The notes beneath the pieces are model-generated. The model was given only the letters and a program-made list of their open reading frames with translations, ran no database searches and had not been told where the DNA came from. Below, in pieces: positions 7,666 to 15,621 of a DNA stretch of 29,617 bases. A program made the translations under genes and the position numbers. Numbering within the stretch: the stretch's first letter is position 1; each line of letters begins with the position of its first letter. Source of the stretch: an uncultured Clostridia bacterium (GTDB lineage Bacteria; Bacillota; Clostridia; Christensenellales; Aristaeellaceae); contig CAKTWP010000026.1 in assembly GCA_934630705.1 (NCBI GenBank), positions 1 through 29,617 on the forward strand, in the 5' to 3' direction.

Positions 7666-8679
7666 ATGTCCAAGCCAACCATGCAGGATCTGGCCGAAGC
7701 GCTGGGGGTATCGCGCATTACCGTTTGGAAGGCGCTGACGAACCGTCCCGGGGTTTCCGATAAGCTGCGCCGGCAGGTGCAGGCCACGGCGGCACAGATG
7801 GGCTATGCCCAGCCGGAGCGCACGATGCTCTCCGATCAGTCGCGCCGCACCTTTTCCGTGGTGGTATCCCGGCCGGAATCCTCTGCCTTCTGGATGCAGA
7901 TCATCCATCATATTGCCAAGGAGCTGGCCCAGCACGGGATTAACCTGATGTATACCTATATGCCCACGGCGGACCGGCCCGGCTTTTCCCTGCCCGCATC
8001 CCTGGGCCAGGACGCGGTGGACGGGTTTATTGTGCTGAACATTTATGATCCGGGGCTGCTGCAAAAGCTGGCCCAGAGCGCGCAGCCCAAGGTGTTTCTG
8101 GATACGATCCCTGCCCTGCCGCCCAAGACGCTGGAGGGCGATCTGATTATTCTGGAGGGCCGCGCCTGCCTGCGGGAGATTACGGGACGGCTGCTGGACC
8201 GGGGCTGCCGAAGGCTGGGCTTTATTGGCGATGTGAATTACGCCCAGACGAACATGGACCGGTATCTGGGCTTTCTGGACGCGCATACGGAGCGGGGCGT
8301 GGCCGTGGATCCGGCGCTGAGCATGACCGGCGCCCTGGGGCTGCACAGCCATTATGAAGAAATCAGCGCTTTCCTGCAGGGGCTGCCCGCGCTGCCGGAC
8401 GCTTTCGTCTGTCCCAGCGATTTTATTGCCCATTACATCCAGCGCTATCTGACCGATCAGGGCATTCCCCCGGAGCGCGCGCCCATTCTGACGGGCTTTG
8501 ACAACAATACAGAGTATGCCAACGTGGCCGGGCAAATTACCACCGTGGATGTGGACACGGCGGCGCTGGGCCGGCGCATGGCGCGCCAGCTGATTTACCG
8601 GGCGGATTTCCCCGACGCCCCCCGGGAAACCACCTATTTCACCAACCGCATCCTTTACCGCGGCGCGCTGGAGGGATGA
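7666..8679 (+). CDS. LacI-family transcriptional regulator
   Basis: A DNA-binding repressor of 337 residues, the usual family length. The N-terminal helix-turn-helix (residues 5-24, MQDLAEALGVSRITVWKALT) is followed by the hinge region RPGVSDKLRRQVQATAAQMGY. The rest is a periplasmic-binding-protein-like sugar-sensing domain, with the family features GFIGDVNY and the late TGFDNN segment. The start has a GGGGAGG ribosome binding site. Its divergent position next to the sugar importer and GH130 operon makes it the likely local repressor, with the imported sugar or a breakdown product as inducer. Confidence 0.9.
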   Translation: MSKPTMQDLAEALGVSRITVWKALTNRPGVSDKLRRQVQATAAQMGYAQPERTMLSDQSRRTFSVVVSRPESSAFWMQIIHHIAKELAQHGINLMYTYMPTADRPGFSLPASLGQDAVDGFIVLNIYDPGLLQKLAQSAQPKVFLDTIPALPPKTLEGDLIILEGRACLREITGRLLDRGCRRLGFIGDVNYAQTNMDRYLGFLDAHTERGVAVDPALSMTGALGLHSHYEEISAFLQGLPALPDAFVCPSDFIAHYIQRYLTDQGIPPERAPILTGFDNNTEYANVAGQITTVDVDTAALGRRMARQLIYRADFPDAPRETTYFTNRILYRGALEG

Positions 8680-8695
8680 GGAATGACGAGTCCTG

Positions 8696-8737
8696 CGGGA
8701 GAATGCCTTTCATGCAAAAGGGATTCCCCCGTTTTTT
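8696..8737 (+). terminator. Rho-independent terminator of the LacI-family gene
   Basis: A stem of 13 pairs and two mismatches (arms 8696-8710 and 8717-8731, loop 8711-8716) is followed by six T residues (8732-8737). It begins 16 nt after the stop codon. Confidence 0.85.
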
Positions 8738-8804
8738 CGTTCTGCCATTTTGCCCCGCCGGGGCCTTGCTTTGTTCATAATTTGTTTACAATTATCTGCT
8801 ATAC

Positions 8805-8832
8805 TTGCCACGCGATTCCTGGATACTATAAT
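8805..8832 (+). promoter_or_regulatory. Promoter of the ABC ATPase-permease fusion gene
   Basis: The -35 TTGCCA (8805-8810), a 16-nt spacer and a perfect -10 TATAAT (8827-8832) lie 41 nt before the start codon. Confidence 0.75.
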
Positions 8833-8873
8833 GAAGATGTGTTTCGCGGGCGCGGGGCCGAAAGGAGACGGAT

Positions 8874-11468
8874 ATGCTGGAACTGAAACAGATTATCAAG
8901 AATTATCAGGCGGGAGACAGCAGGGTGGAGGCCCTGCGGGGGATTGATCTGCGGTTTCGTGCCTGCGAGTTCGCAGCGATTCTGGGCCCGTCCGGCTGCG
9001 GGAAAACCACGCTGCTGAACATTATCGGCGGGCTGGATCAGTATACCAGCGGCGATCTTCTGATTTCCGGCCGCTCCACCAAGAAATTCCGCGACAGCGA
9101 TTGGGATACCTATCGCAACCACTCCATCGGCTTCGTGTTCCAGAGCTATAATCTGATTCCCCATCAGACAGTGCTGGCCAATGTGGAGCTGGCGCTGACG
9201 CTGTCCGGCGTGGGCAAGGCGGAGCGGCGGCAGCGGGCCATCGCGGCGCTGGAAAAGGTGGGCCTGGGCGATCAGCTGAAAAAGAAGCCCAGCCAAATGA
9301 GCGGCGGCCAGATGCAGCGGGTGGCCATCGCCCGGGCGCTGGTGAACGACCCGGAAATCCTGCTGGCTGATGAGCCCACCGGCGCGCTGGACAGCGAAAC
9401 CAGTGTGCAGGTAATGGAAATTCTCAAAGAGGTTTCCAAGGAAAAGCTGGTGATTATGGTCACCCATAATCCCGAGCTGGCGGATCAGTACGCCACCCGG
9501 ATTATCCGTCTGCTGGACGGCCTGGTGCAGGCGGATTCCAATCCCTATACGGCGGAGGAGGAAAACCTGGAAAAACAGCAAAAGCCCCAGAGAAAGCCCT
9601 CCATGAGCTTTCTGACCGCCCTGTCCCTGTCGCTGAACAACCTGATGACCAAGAAGGGCCGCACCATCCTGACGGCCTTCGCCGGTTCCATCGGCATTAT
9701 TGGCATTGCGCTGATTCTGTCCCTGTCCTCGGGCATTAACGCGTATATCGCCCGCGTGGAGCAGGATACCCTGTCCTCCTATCCGCTGACCATCGAAGAG
9801 CAGGCGGTGGATATGTCCGCCATGCTTAATGCCATGATGGGCGCGGCGGGGGAAGCACAGGAGCACGACATGGACAAAATCTACGCCGGCAACGTGATGA
9901 CGAAGATGATGTCCTCCATGATGAGCGAAATCAAGGAGAACAACCTGACTGCCTTCAAGCGGTTTCTGGACAGCGGCGATTCCGGCATGGACGCGCTGGT
10001 AAGCGGCATTCAATATGATTACGCCACGCCCCTGACCGTTTACCGCATCCTGGACGACGGCACGGGCATGCAGGTGAACCCCTCCACGGTGATGGAAGCC
10101 AGCGGCATGGGCGATATGATGAACGCCGCCCTGGCCTCCGGCAACCGCATGACCCAAAGCTATATGAAACGGATGGATCCCTTCCAGCCGCTGATTGACA
10201 ATCAGGAGCTGATGCAATCCCAATATGAGGTGCTGGCGGGGCGGCTGCCGGAAAAGGAAAACGAAGTGGTGATCATCGCCAACAGCCGCAATGAAATCAG
10301 CGATTACATGCTTTACGCCCTGGGCCTGAAGGATCAGAGCGAGCTCAAGGGCCAGATGGAGCAACTGATGGCGGGCCAGCCCATCGAAAGCGAGGATGCC
10401 AGCTACACCTATGAGGAGCTGCTGGCGCTGCGGTTCAGGCTGGTGGTGAACACGGATTATTACGAGCGGCAGGGCGATATCTGGGTGGATCGCCGGGACG
10501 ACCCGGAATTTATGCAGGCGCTGCTGGAAAACGCGCCGGAGATTCAGGTGGTGGGCATTCTGCGGCCTGCGGAGGATGCGGTGACCACCTCCGTTGCCGG
10601 GGGCGTGGGCTATCTGGGCGGGCTGATGGATCAGCTGCTGCAGCGGGTGAATGACAGCGAGATTGTGAAAGCTCAGCTGGCGCAGCCCCAGATTGATATT
10701 TTCACCGGCAAGCCCTTTGGCAATGTGGAAATCACCATTGAGGATATTAAGGCCCAGCTGGCGCAGATGCCCGAGGCCCAGCGCAAGATGGCCGAAAAGC
10801 TCACCGATGAGCAGTTGCTGGCCATGGCCAAGCGATACATGCCCGCGCAGTCCGATACCACGCTGGAGGAAAACCTCGCCGCGCTGGGCGTCAGCGATCC
10901 GGATGTGCCCTCGGCCATTAACATTTATCCCATCGATTTTGAGGCGAAGGAAAAGATTACGGCCATTATCGATGCGTATAACGCCACGGCGGACGAGGCG
11001 GATCAGATCCAGTACACGGACTACGTGGGGCTGATGATGTCCTCCGTGACCACGATTATCAATGCCATCAGTTATGTGCTGATTGCGTTTGTGGCCATTT
11101 CGCTGGTGGTATCCTCCATTATGATTGGAATTATCACGTATATTTCCGTGCTGGAGCGCACCAAGGAAATCGGCATTCTGCGGTCCATCGGCGCGTCCAA
11201 ACGGGATATTTCCCGGGTGTTTAACGCCGAGACGCTGATCGTGGGCTTCACGGCCGGGGCCATCGGCATTGCCGCCACGCTGCTGCTGAACATTGTGATC
11301 AATATGGTCATTCAATCCCTGACGGGCATTCATCATGCCGCGGGACTGCCGCTGGCAGGCGGGGCCATTCTGGTGGGCATTTCCATGCTGCTCACCTTTA
11401 TTGCCGGCCTGATTCCTTCCCGCATGGCGGCCAAGCGCGATCCTGTGGTGGCGCTGCGGAGCGAATGA
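8874..11468 (+). CDS. ABC transporter ATPase-permease fusion, MacB/FtsX type
   Basis: A single 864-residue polypeptide joining a LolD/MacB-like ATPase (about 1-225) to an FtsX-like permease. Visible are Walker A GPSGCGKTT (38-46), Q-loop Gln90, signature MSGGQMQR (142-149), Walker B ILLADEP and switch His198. The first membrane span is at about 267-287, followed by a large extracytoplasmic domain of roughly 430 residues. Three C-terminal spans surround the FtsX motif TKEIGILRSIGASKRDI, and the chain ends in DPVVALRSE. Such proteins act as mechanotransmitters or exporters of lipoproteins, peptides or antibiotics rather than importers. It has its own promoter, an AAAGGAG site and a terminator, so it is monocistronic. 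No accessory or two-component gene is adjacent, and the substrate is unknown. Confidence 0.9.
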   Translation: MLELKQIIKNYQAGDSRVEALRGIDLRFRACEFAAILGPSGCGKTTLLNIIGGLDQYTSGDLLISGRSTKKFRDSDWDTYRNHSIGFVFQSYNLIPHQTVLANVELALTLSGVGKAERRQRAIAALEKVGLGDQLKKKPSQMSGGQMQRVAIARALVNDPEILLADEPTGALDSETSVQVMEILKEVSKEKLVIMVTHNPELADQYATRIIRLLDGLVQADSNPYTAEEENLEKQQKPQRKPSMSFLTALSLSLNNLMTKKGRTILTAFAGSIGIIGIALILSLSSGINAYIARVEQDTLSSYPLTIEEQAVDMSAMLNAMMGAAGEAQEHDMDKIYAGNVMTKMMSSMMSEIKENNLTAFKRFLDSGDSGMDALVSGIQYDYATPLTVYRILDDGTGMQVNPSTVMEASGMGDMMNAALASGNRMTQSYMKRMDPFQPLIDNQELMQSQYEVLAGRLPEKENEVVIIANSRNEISDYMLYALGLKDQSELKGQMEQLMAGQPIESEDASYTYEELLALRFRLVVNTDYYERQGDIWVDRRDDPEFMQALLENAPEIQVVGILRPAEDAVTTSVAGGVGYLGGLMDQLLQRVNDSEIVKAQLAQPQIDIFTGKPFGNVEITIEDIKAQLAQMPEAQRKMAEKLTDEQLLAMAKRYMPAQSDTTLEENLAALGVSDPDVPSAINIYPIDFEAKEKITAIIDAYNATADEADQIQYTDYVGLMMSSVTTIINAISYVLIAFVAISLVVSSIMIGIITYISVLERTKEIGILRSIGASKRDISRVFNAETLIVGFTAGAIGIAATLLLNIVINMVIQSLTGIHHAAGLPLAGGAILVGISMLLTFIAGLIPSRMAAKRDPVVALRSE

Positions 11469-11596
11469 TGGCGGCGCGCAGGCTTCGCGCAAAAAGGCTG
11501 CATAAAATGACGCGGCCTGGGCAAACCTGATATCGGAGCAGGGAGCGCATACGCAGGATCTATTCGATCCGCGGCAGGTGCGCTGCTGATTGCCCC

Positions 11597-11631
11597 AGAG
11601 GAGCGGATCGAACGCGATGCGCTCCTCTTTT
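11597..11631 (+). terminator. Rho-independent terminator of the ABC fusion gene
   Basis: GAGGAGCG (11598-11605) pairs with CGCTCCTC (11620-11627), with a smaller ATCG/CGAT stem in the loop, and is followed by TTTT. Confidence 0.75.
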
Positions 11632-11694
11632 ATGGCCGCGAAAAAGGCCGGGAAAAGCCGCAGGGTGAAAAAGAACTTCTCGCAAATCAAAAGA

Positions 11695-11752
11695 GTGCCC
11701 CAGACAGAGGAAGAAAACGAAGGCTTTTTCGTTCTTCCCCCATCTGGGGCAC
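11695..11752 (-). terminator. Long hairpin, probable terminator of the purine operon
   Basis: Outer stem GTGCCCCAGA (11695-11704) / TCTGGGGCAC (11743-11752), plus an inner stem between GGAAGAA..CGAA and TTCGTTCTTCC. On the minus strand it is followed by CTCTTTTGATTT. It lies about 80 nt past the stop codon of the last permease gene. Confidence 0.6.
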
Positions 11753-11830
11753 AATGCTGGCCAGCAGAAGTGCTGGCCTGATCCCTTACAGCTTTTCGGG
11801 ATGGTTCCCCGCTGCAATGGTTTTTGATGC

Positions 11831-12826
11831 TTATCGTTCCTCGCGGAAGTAAGGCAGGCCCAGATGCTGGGGCGGCTGATCCTCGCGCTTTTTGCGCAGG
11901 GAGGTGATGCACAGCACCACGATGGTGACCACGTAGGGCAGCATCTTGTACAGCTCCTTCACGGCCAGGTTCATGCCGGAAGGAATATACATATGCAGGA
12001 TATACAGCCCGCCGAACAGGATGGAGGACAGCACGCCCACATTAGGCCGCCAGATGGTGAAGATCACCAGCGCGATGGCCAGCCAGCCCCGGTCGCCAAA
12101 GGCATTATTGCTCCACACGCCGCTGGCATAGTCCATCACGTAATACAGCCCGCCCAGCCCGGCGATCATGCAGCCGATGCAGGTGGTCACGTACTTGTAC
12201 CGGGAAACGTTGATGCCCGCCGCATCGGCGGTATTGGGGTTTTCGCCCACGGCCCGCAGATGCAGCCCCGTGCGCGTCCGCCGGAGCACGTAGGAAGCAA
12301 CCAGCGCAATGATAATCGCCAGATATACCATGAACCCGTAGGACAGGAACACCGTGCCAAACCAGCCCAGCCCCTCGGTGTTCACCAGCGGTCGATGGAA
12401 GAAATAGCTGGTGGAGGACAGGGCGATGGAGGGCACCTCGCTGCCTGAGAGCTTGATCAGCGAGCCGCCGAAGAAATTGCCGATGCCCACGCCGAAGGTG
12501 GTCATGGCCAGGCCGGTCACGTTCTGATTGGCCCGGAGGGTAACCGTAAGGAAGCAATAAAGCAGGCCCATCAGCAGCGATCCCAGCAGGCAGGTGAGCA
12601 TGGGAATGCCTACCGCCAGAAAGGGGTTGATGTTTGCCTTGTCGGCCAGAGACTGCTCATAGAAAAACGAGCCGATTACCCCGCAAATGCCGCCCACATA
12701 CATCACGCCCGGGATGCCCAGGTTCAGATTGCCGGATTTTTCTGTCAGCGTTTCGCCGGTGCTGCCAAAGAGCAGCGGAATGCCCTGCACCACCGCGCGG
12801 GGGATAAACGAAACAAAATCAAACAT
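11831..12826 (-). CDS. Nucleoside ABC transporter permease, second subunit (NupQ/RnsD-like)
   Basis: Membrane subunit of 331 residues from the BMP-type nucleoside importer family. An upstream ATG (12889) would add 21 unnatural residues. The ATG at 12826 has GGAGGA (12835-12840) at good spacing and starts MFDFVSFIPRAVVQGIPLL, which is typical. Diagnostic segments include GETLTEKSGNLNLGIPGVM, GLHLRAVGENPNTADAAGI and LGGLYYVMDYASGVWS. It overlaps the upstream permease gene by 8 nt, which suggests translational coupling of the two halves of the channel. Confidence 0.92.
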   Translation of the reverse strand: MFDFVSFIPRAVVQGIPLLFGSTGETLTEKSGNLNLGIPGVMYVGGICGVIGSFFYEQSLADKANINPFLAVGIPMLTCLLGSLLMGLLYCFLTVTLRANQNVTGLAMTTFGVGIGNFFGGSLIKLSGSEVPSIALSSTSYFFHRPLVNTEGLGWFGTVFLSYGFMVYLAIIIALVASYVLRRTRTGLHLRAVGENPNTADAAGINVSRYKYVTTCIGCMIAGLGGLYYVMDYASGVWSNNAFGDRGWLAIALVIFTIWRPNVGVLSSILFGGLYILHMYIPSGMNLAVKELYKMLPYVVTIVVLCITSLRKKREDQPPQHLGLPYFREER

Positions 12827-13931
12827 GCATCTGTTCCTCCTTCGCGGCGGATTTGCGGAAGTTGATCTTATAGGAAATGAAGAATTCACTGCCGATGATG
12901 AAGAAAAGAATCACGCCGGTGAGAATATCCGAGAAGGATTTGTTCAGGTGGAACTTGGTGGAAATATCGCCGGCCCCCCGATCCAGAAACACCAGCAGGA
13001 GGCTGGTCAGAATCATCCAGATGGGGTTGAATTTGCCCAGCCAGGCCACCATCACCGCCGTGAACCCACGGCCATCCACCAGCGTGGTTGTGAGGGTATG
13101 GTTGGTGCCGCCGGTCAGCAGCAGGCCCGCCAGGCCGCACATGGCGCCAGAGAGCATCATCGTGCGCACGATCACCCGGTCCACCTTGATGCCCACATAC
13201 CGGGCTGTCCGTTCGCTTTCGCCCACCACCGAGATTTCATAGCCGTGCTTGGAATAATTCAGATAGAAATACAGCCCCGCGCACAGAAACAGCACCACCA
13301 GAATATTCAGCAGATACTTCTGATCGCCAATCACCGGCAGCCAGCCGATATTGGTGTTGGGGTTGATGATGCCGATCTGGCCCGAGCCCTTGGGCGATTC
13401 CCAAACCACGCAGAAGAACGCCACCAGCTGGGTTGCCACATAGTTCATCATCAGCGTAAACAGGGTTTCATTGGTGTTCCATTTGGCCTTGAAAATCGCG
13501 GGAATCATGCCCCAGATGGCCCCGGCCACAACGCTGGCCACCGCCATGCACAGAATCACCGCCCAGTTGGGCAGCACATCCCGCAGGGTAATCATGCAGG
13601 CGGCGGACGCCAGGCAGCCAATCAGCGTCTGGCCTTCGCCGCCGATATTCCAGAAATGCATCCGAAACGCCGGGGTCACGGCCAGAGAAACACACAGCAG
13701 CATGGCCACTTCCTGCAGCGTGACCCAGGTTTTCCGGGCCTTGCCGAAGGAGCCGTTAAACATGGTGGCATAAATCTGGAGCGGATCCTCGCCGGTCATC
13801 AGCAGGCAGATCAGCGCGCAGGCCACCAGCGCCAGCAAGATCGCCGCCGCACGAATGGCCCAGGCCTGATACCAGGGCAGGGCGGCGCGCTTGGAAATAT
13901 GAATCAGGGGCTCCCGTTTCGTGTCACGCAT
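12819..13931 (-). CDS. Nucleoside ABC transporter permease, first subunit (NupP/RnsC-like)
   Basis: Membrane subunit of 370 residues that pairs with the following permease. Typical segments are FWNIGGEGQTLIGCLASA, a long run of membrane spans, and KHGYEISVVGESERTARYVGIKVDR in a cytoplasmic loop. It starts 8 nt inside the end of the ATPase gene, with GGAGGG just upstream, and its own end overlaps the next gene by 8 nt. The stop region and the next start are interleaved around 12819-12826. Confidence 0.93.
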   Translation of the reverse strand: MRDTKREPLIHISKRAALPWYQAWAIRAAAILLALVACALICLLMTGEDPLQIYATMFNGSFGKARKTWVTLQEVAMLLCVSLAVTPAFRMHFWNIGGEGQTLIGCLASAACMITLRDVLPNWAVILCMAVASVVAGAIWGMIPAIFKAKWNTNETLFTLMMNYVATQLVAFFCVVWESPKGSGQIGIINPNTNIGWLPVIGDQKYLLNILVVLFLCAGLYFYLNYSKHGYEISVVGESERTARYVGIKVDRVIVRTMMLSGAMCGLAGLLLTGGTNHTLTTTLVDGRGFTAVMVAWLGKFNPIWMILTSLLLVFLDRGAGDISTKFHLNKSFSDILTGVILFFIIGSEFFISYKINFRKSAAKEEQMHV

Positions 13932-15453
13932 CCTGCTTCCCTCCCACTTGGGTCATCATCATGCCGATTTCCCGCTTCGTGGCGCCCCGGCCCGGCACAA
14001 TGCCGCTGACCCTGCCGCCGCACAGCACCAGAATCCGGTCCGCCAGCTCCACCAGCACGTCCAGATCCTCGCCCACGTAAATCACGGCCACGCCCGCTTT
14101 TTTCTGCTGGTTAATCAGATCATAGATGGTATAGGAAGAATTGATATCCAGCCCGCGGACGGCATAGGCCGTGAGCAGCACGGTGGGGGCGGAGGTAATT
14201 TCCCGTCCCACCAGCACCTTCTGCACATTGCCGCCCGACAGCCGGCGCACCGGCGTGGCCAGGCTGGGGGTGCTCACCTCCAGATCCCGCACCACGTTTT
14301 CCGCCACCTTCCGGGGTGCGGAGCGATCCACAAAGGGCGAATGCCCCCGGCGGAAGGAACGCAGCATCATATTGTTGGTCAAATCCATGCTGCCCACCAG
14401 CCCCATGCCCAGCCGGTCCTCCGGCACAAAGGAAAGGGATACGCCCTTTTCCTGAATCTTCAGGGGATCCTTGCCGATCAGCTGCTCACGCCTGCCATCC
14501 TGCTCCACATAGCAGATGCTGCCCGCTTCCGTGACCTGCAGGCCTGCGATGGCTTCCAGCAGTTCCTTCTGCCCGGAGCCTGCGATGCCCGCGATGCCCA
14601 GAATCTCACCGGAATTGGCGGTGAAGGACACATGATCCAGCTTCACGATGCCTTCCTCGTTGCGCACCGTCAGATCCTTCACCTCGATCCGGGGCTGGGG
14701 ATTGACGGGCGCGGGCCGGTCGATGTTCAGCGCCACCGTGTGGCCCACCATCATGTTGGTCATTTCCTGGGCATTGGTGTCGGCGGTTCGCACATCGCCA
14801 ATATACTGCCCCTTGCGCAGGATGGCCACCCGGTCGGACAGGGCTTCCACCTCGTGCATTTTATGGGTGATGATCACAACGGCCTTGCCCGCGTTGCGCA
14901 TGTTCCGCAGCACGGCGAACAGCTTGTCCGTTTCCTGGGGAGTGAGCACGGCGGTGGGCTCATCCAGTATCAGAATATCCGCGCCCCGGTACAGCACCTT
15001 GATGATTTCCACCGTCTGCTTCTGGGAAACGGACATTTCGTAAATCTTTTGCCGGGGATCCACCTCAAACCCATAATCCTCGCAGATCTTGGTGATCTTG
15101 CGGCAGGCGGATTTGAGATCCAGCTTGCCCTCCAGGCCCAGAATGATGTTTTCCGCCGCCGTAAGCACGTCCACCAGCTTGAAATGCTGATGAATCATGC
15201 CGATGCCCAGGCGCAGGGAGTCCTTGGGGGAGGCGATGGTAACAGGCTTTCCATTGATGAGAATTTCGCCCTCATCCGGGAAATAAATGCCGGAAAGCAT
15301 GTTCATCAGCGTGGTTTTTCCGCTGCCGTTTTCGCCCAGCAGGGCCAGAATCTCGCCCCGGTAAATGTCCAGATTCACCTGATCGTTGGCCACCACGGGG
15401 CCAAACCGCTTCGTCACATTCCGCATGCTGACCGCGGGCACGGGGTTGCTCAA
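13924..15453 (-). CDS. Nucleoside ABC transporter, double ATP-binding protein (NupO/RnsB-like)
   Basis: A tandem ATPase of 509 residues, the RbsA-like architecture used by BMP importers. The first half has Walker A GENGSGKTT and a complete Walker B ILILDEP with TAVLTPQE, while its signature reads MSVSQKQ instead of the usual LSxGQ. The second half has a weak P-loop (GIAGSGQKE), signature LSGGN and an altered Walker B region (LLTAYAVRGLD), so it is probably a degenerate site, as is common in this family. The first ATG (15513) has no ribosome binding site. The TTG at 15453, 7 nt after AGGAG (15461-15466), is the likely start. It overlaps the following permease gene by 8 nt. Confidence 0.9.
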   Translation of the reverse strand: MSNPVPAVSMRNVTKRFGPVVANDQVNLDIYRGEILALLGENGSGKTTLMNMLSGIYFPDEGEILINGKPVTIASPKDSLRLGIGMIHQHFKLVDVLTAAENIILGLEGKLDLKSACRKITKICEDYGFEVDPRQKIYEMSVSQKQTVEIIKVLYRGADILILDEPTAVLTPQETDKLFAVLRNMRNAGKAVVIITHKMHEVEALSDRVAILRKGQYIGDVRTADTNAQEMTNMMVGHTVALNIDRPAPVNPQPRIEVKDLTVRNEEGIVKLDHVSFTANSGEILGIAGIAGSGQKELLEAIAGLQVTEAGSICYVEQDGRREQLIGKDPLKIQEKGVSLSFVPEDRLGMGLVGSMDLTNNMMLRSFRRGHSPFVDRSAPRKVAENVVRDLEVSTPSLATPVRRLSGGNVQKVLVGREITSAPTVLLTAYAVRGLDINSSYTIYDLINQQKKAGVAVIYVGEDLDVLVELADRILVLCGGRVSGIVPGRGATKREIGMMMTQVGGKQDA

Positions 15454-15573
15454 TGCCGTCACTCCTTTGCTTCGATCCCATTTGCAAGTATTCCGAACCG
15501 GGCCATACTGCAAAGGACAGAGCGGCGCAACACTGCGCTGACCTTTACAGTATTTCTCAAAAACCGAAAAGCC

Positions 15574-15599
15574 GCCCCGGCCCCCGAAGGGGTCGGGGC
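15574..15599 (-). terminator. Intra-operon hairpin with UUCG loop after the BMP gene
   Basis: GCCCCGGCCCC pairs with GGGGTCGGGGC (one G-U). On the minus strand the loop reads TTCG, a very stable tetraloop, and it is followed by GGCTTTTCGGTTTTTG. It begins 22 nt after the binding-protein stop codon. A partial terminator or mRNA stabiliser that favours binding-protein synthesis is likely. Confidence 0.65.
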
Positions 15600-15621
15600 A
15601 AGCCCGAAAAACAAGAATTTG

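Larger units (their letters stand above)
11469..11830. other. Non-coding region between convergent genes
   Basis: Apart from two terminator-like hairpins (11597-11631 and 11695-11752) and a 12-bp palindrome TGCTGGCCAGCA near 11757, nothing is recognised. The open frames that cross it have low-complexity or unnatural composition and no ribosome binding site. Confidence 0.7.

Noticed and set aside
8826..11912. Very long minus-strand open frame (1028 codons)
   Set aside because: It is antisense to the ATPase-permease fusion. Its His/Gln-rich translation has no domain pattern, and the plus-strand frame has complete ABC motifs, a promoter and a terminator.
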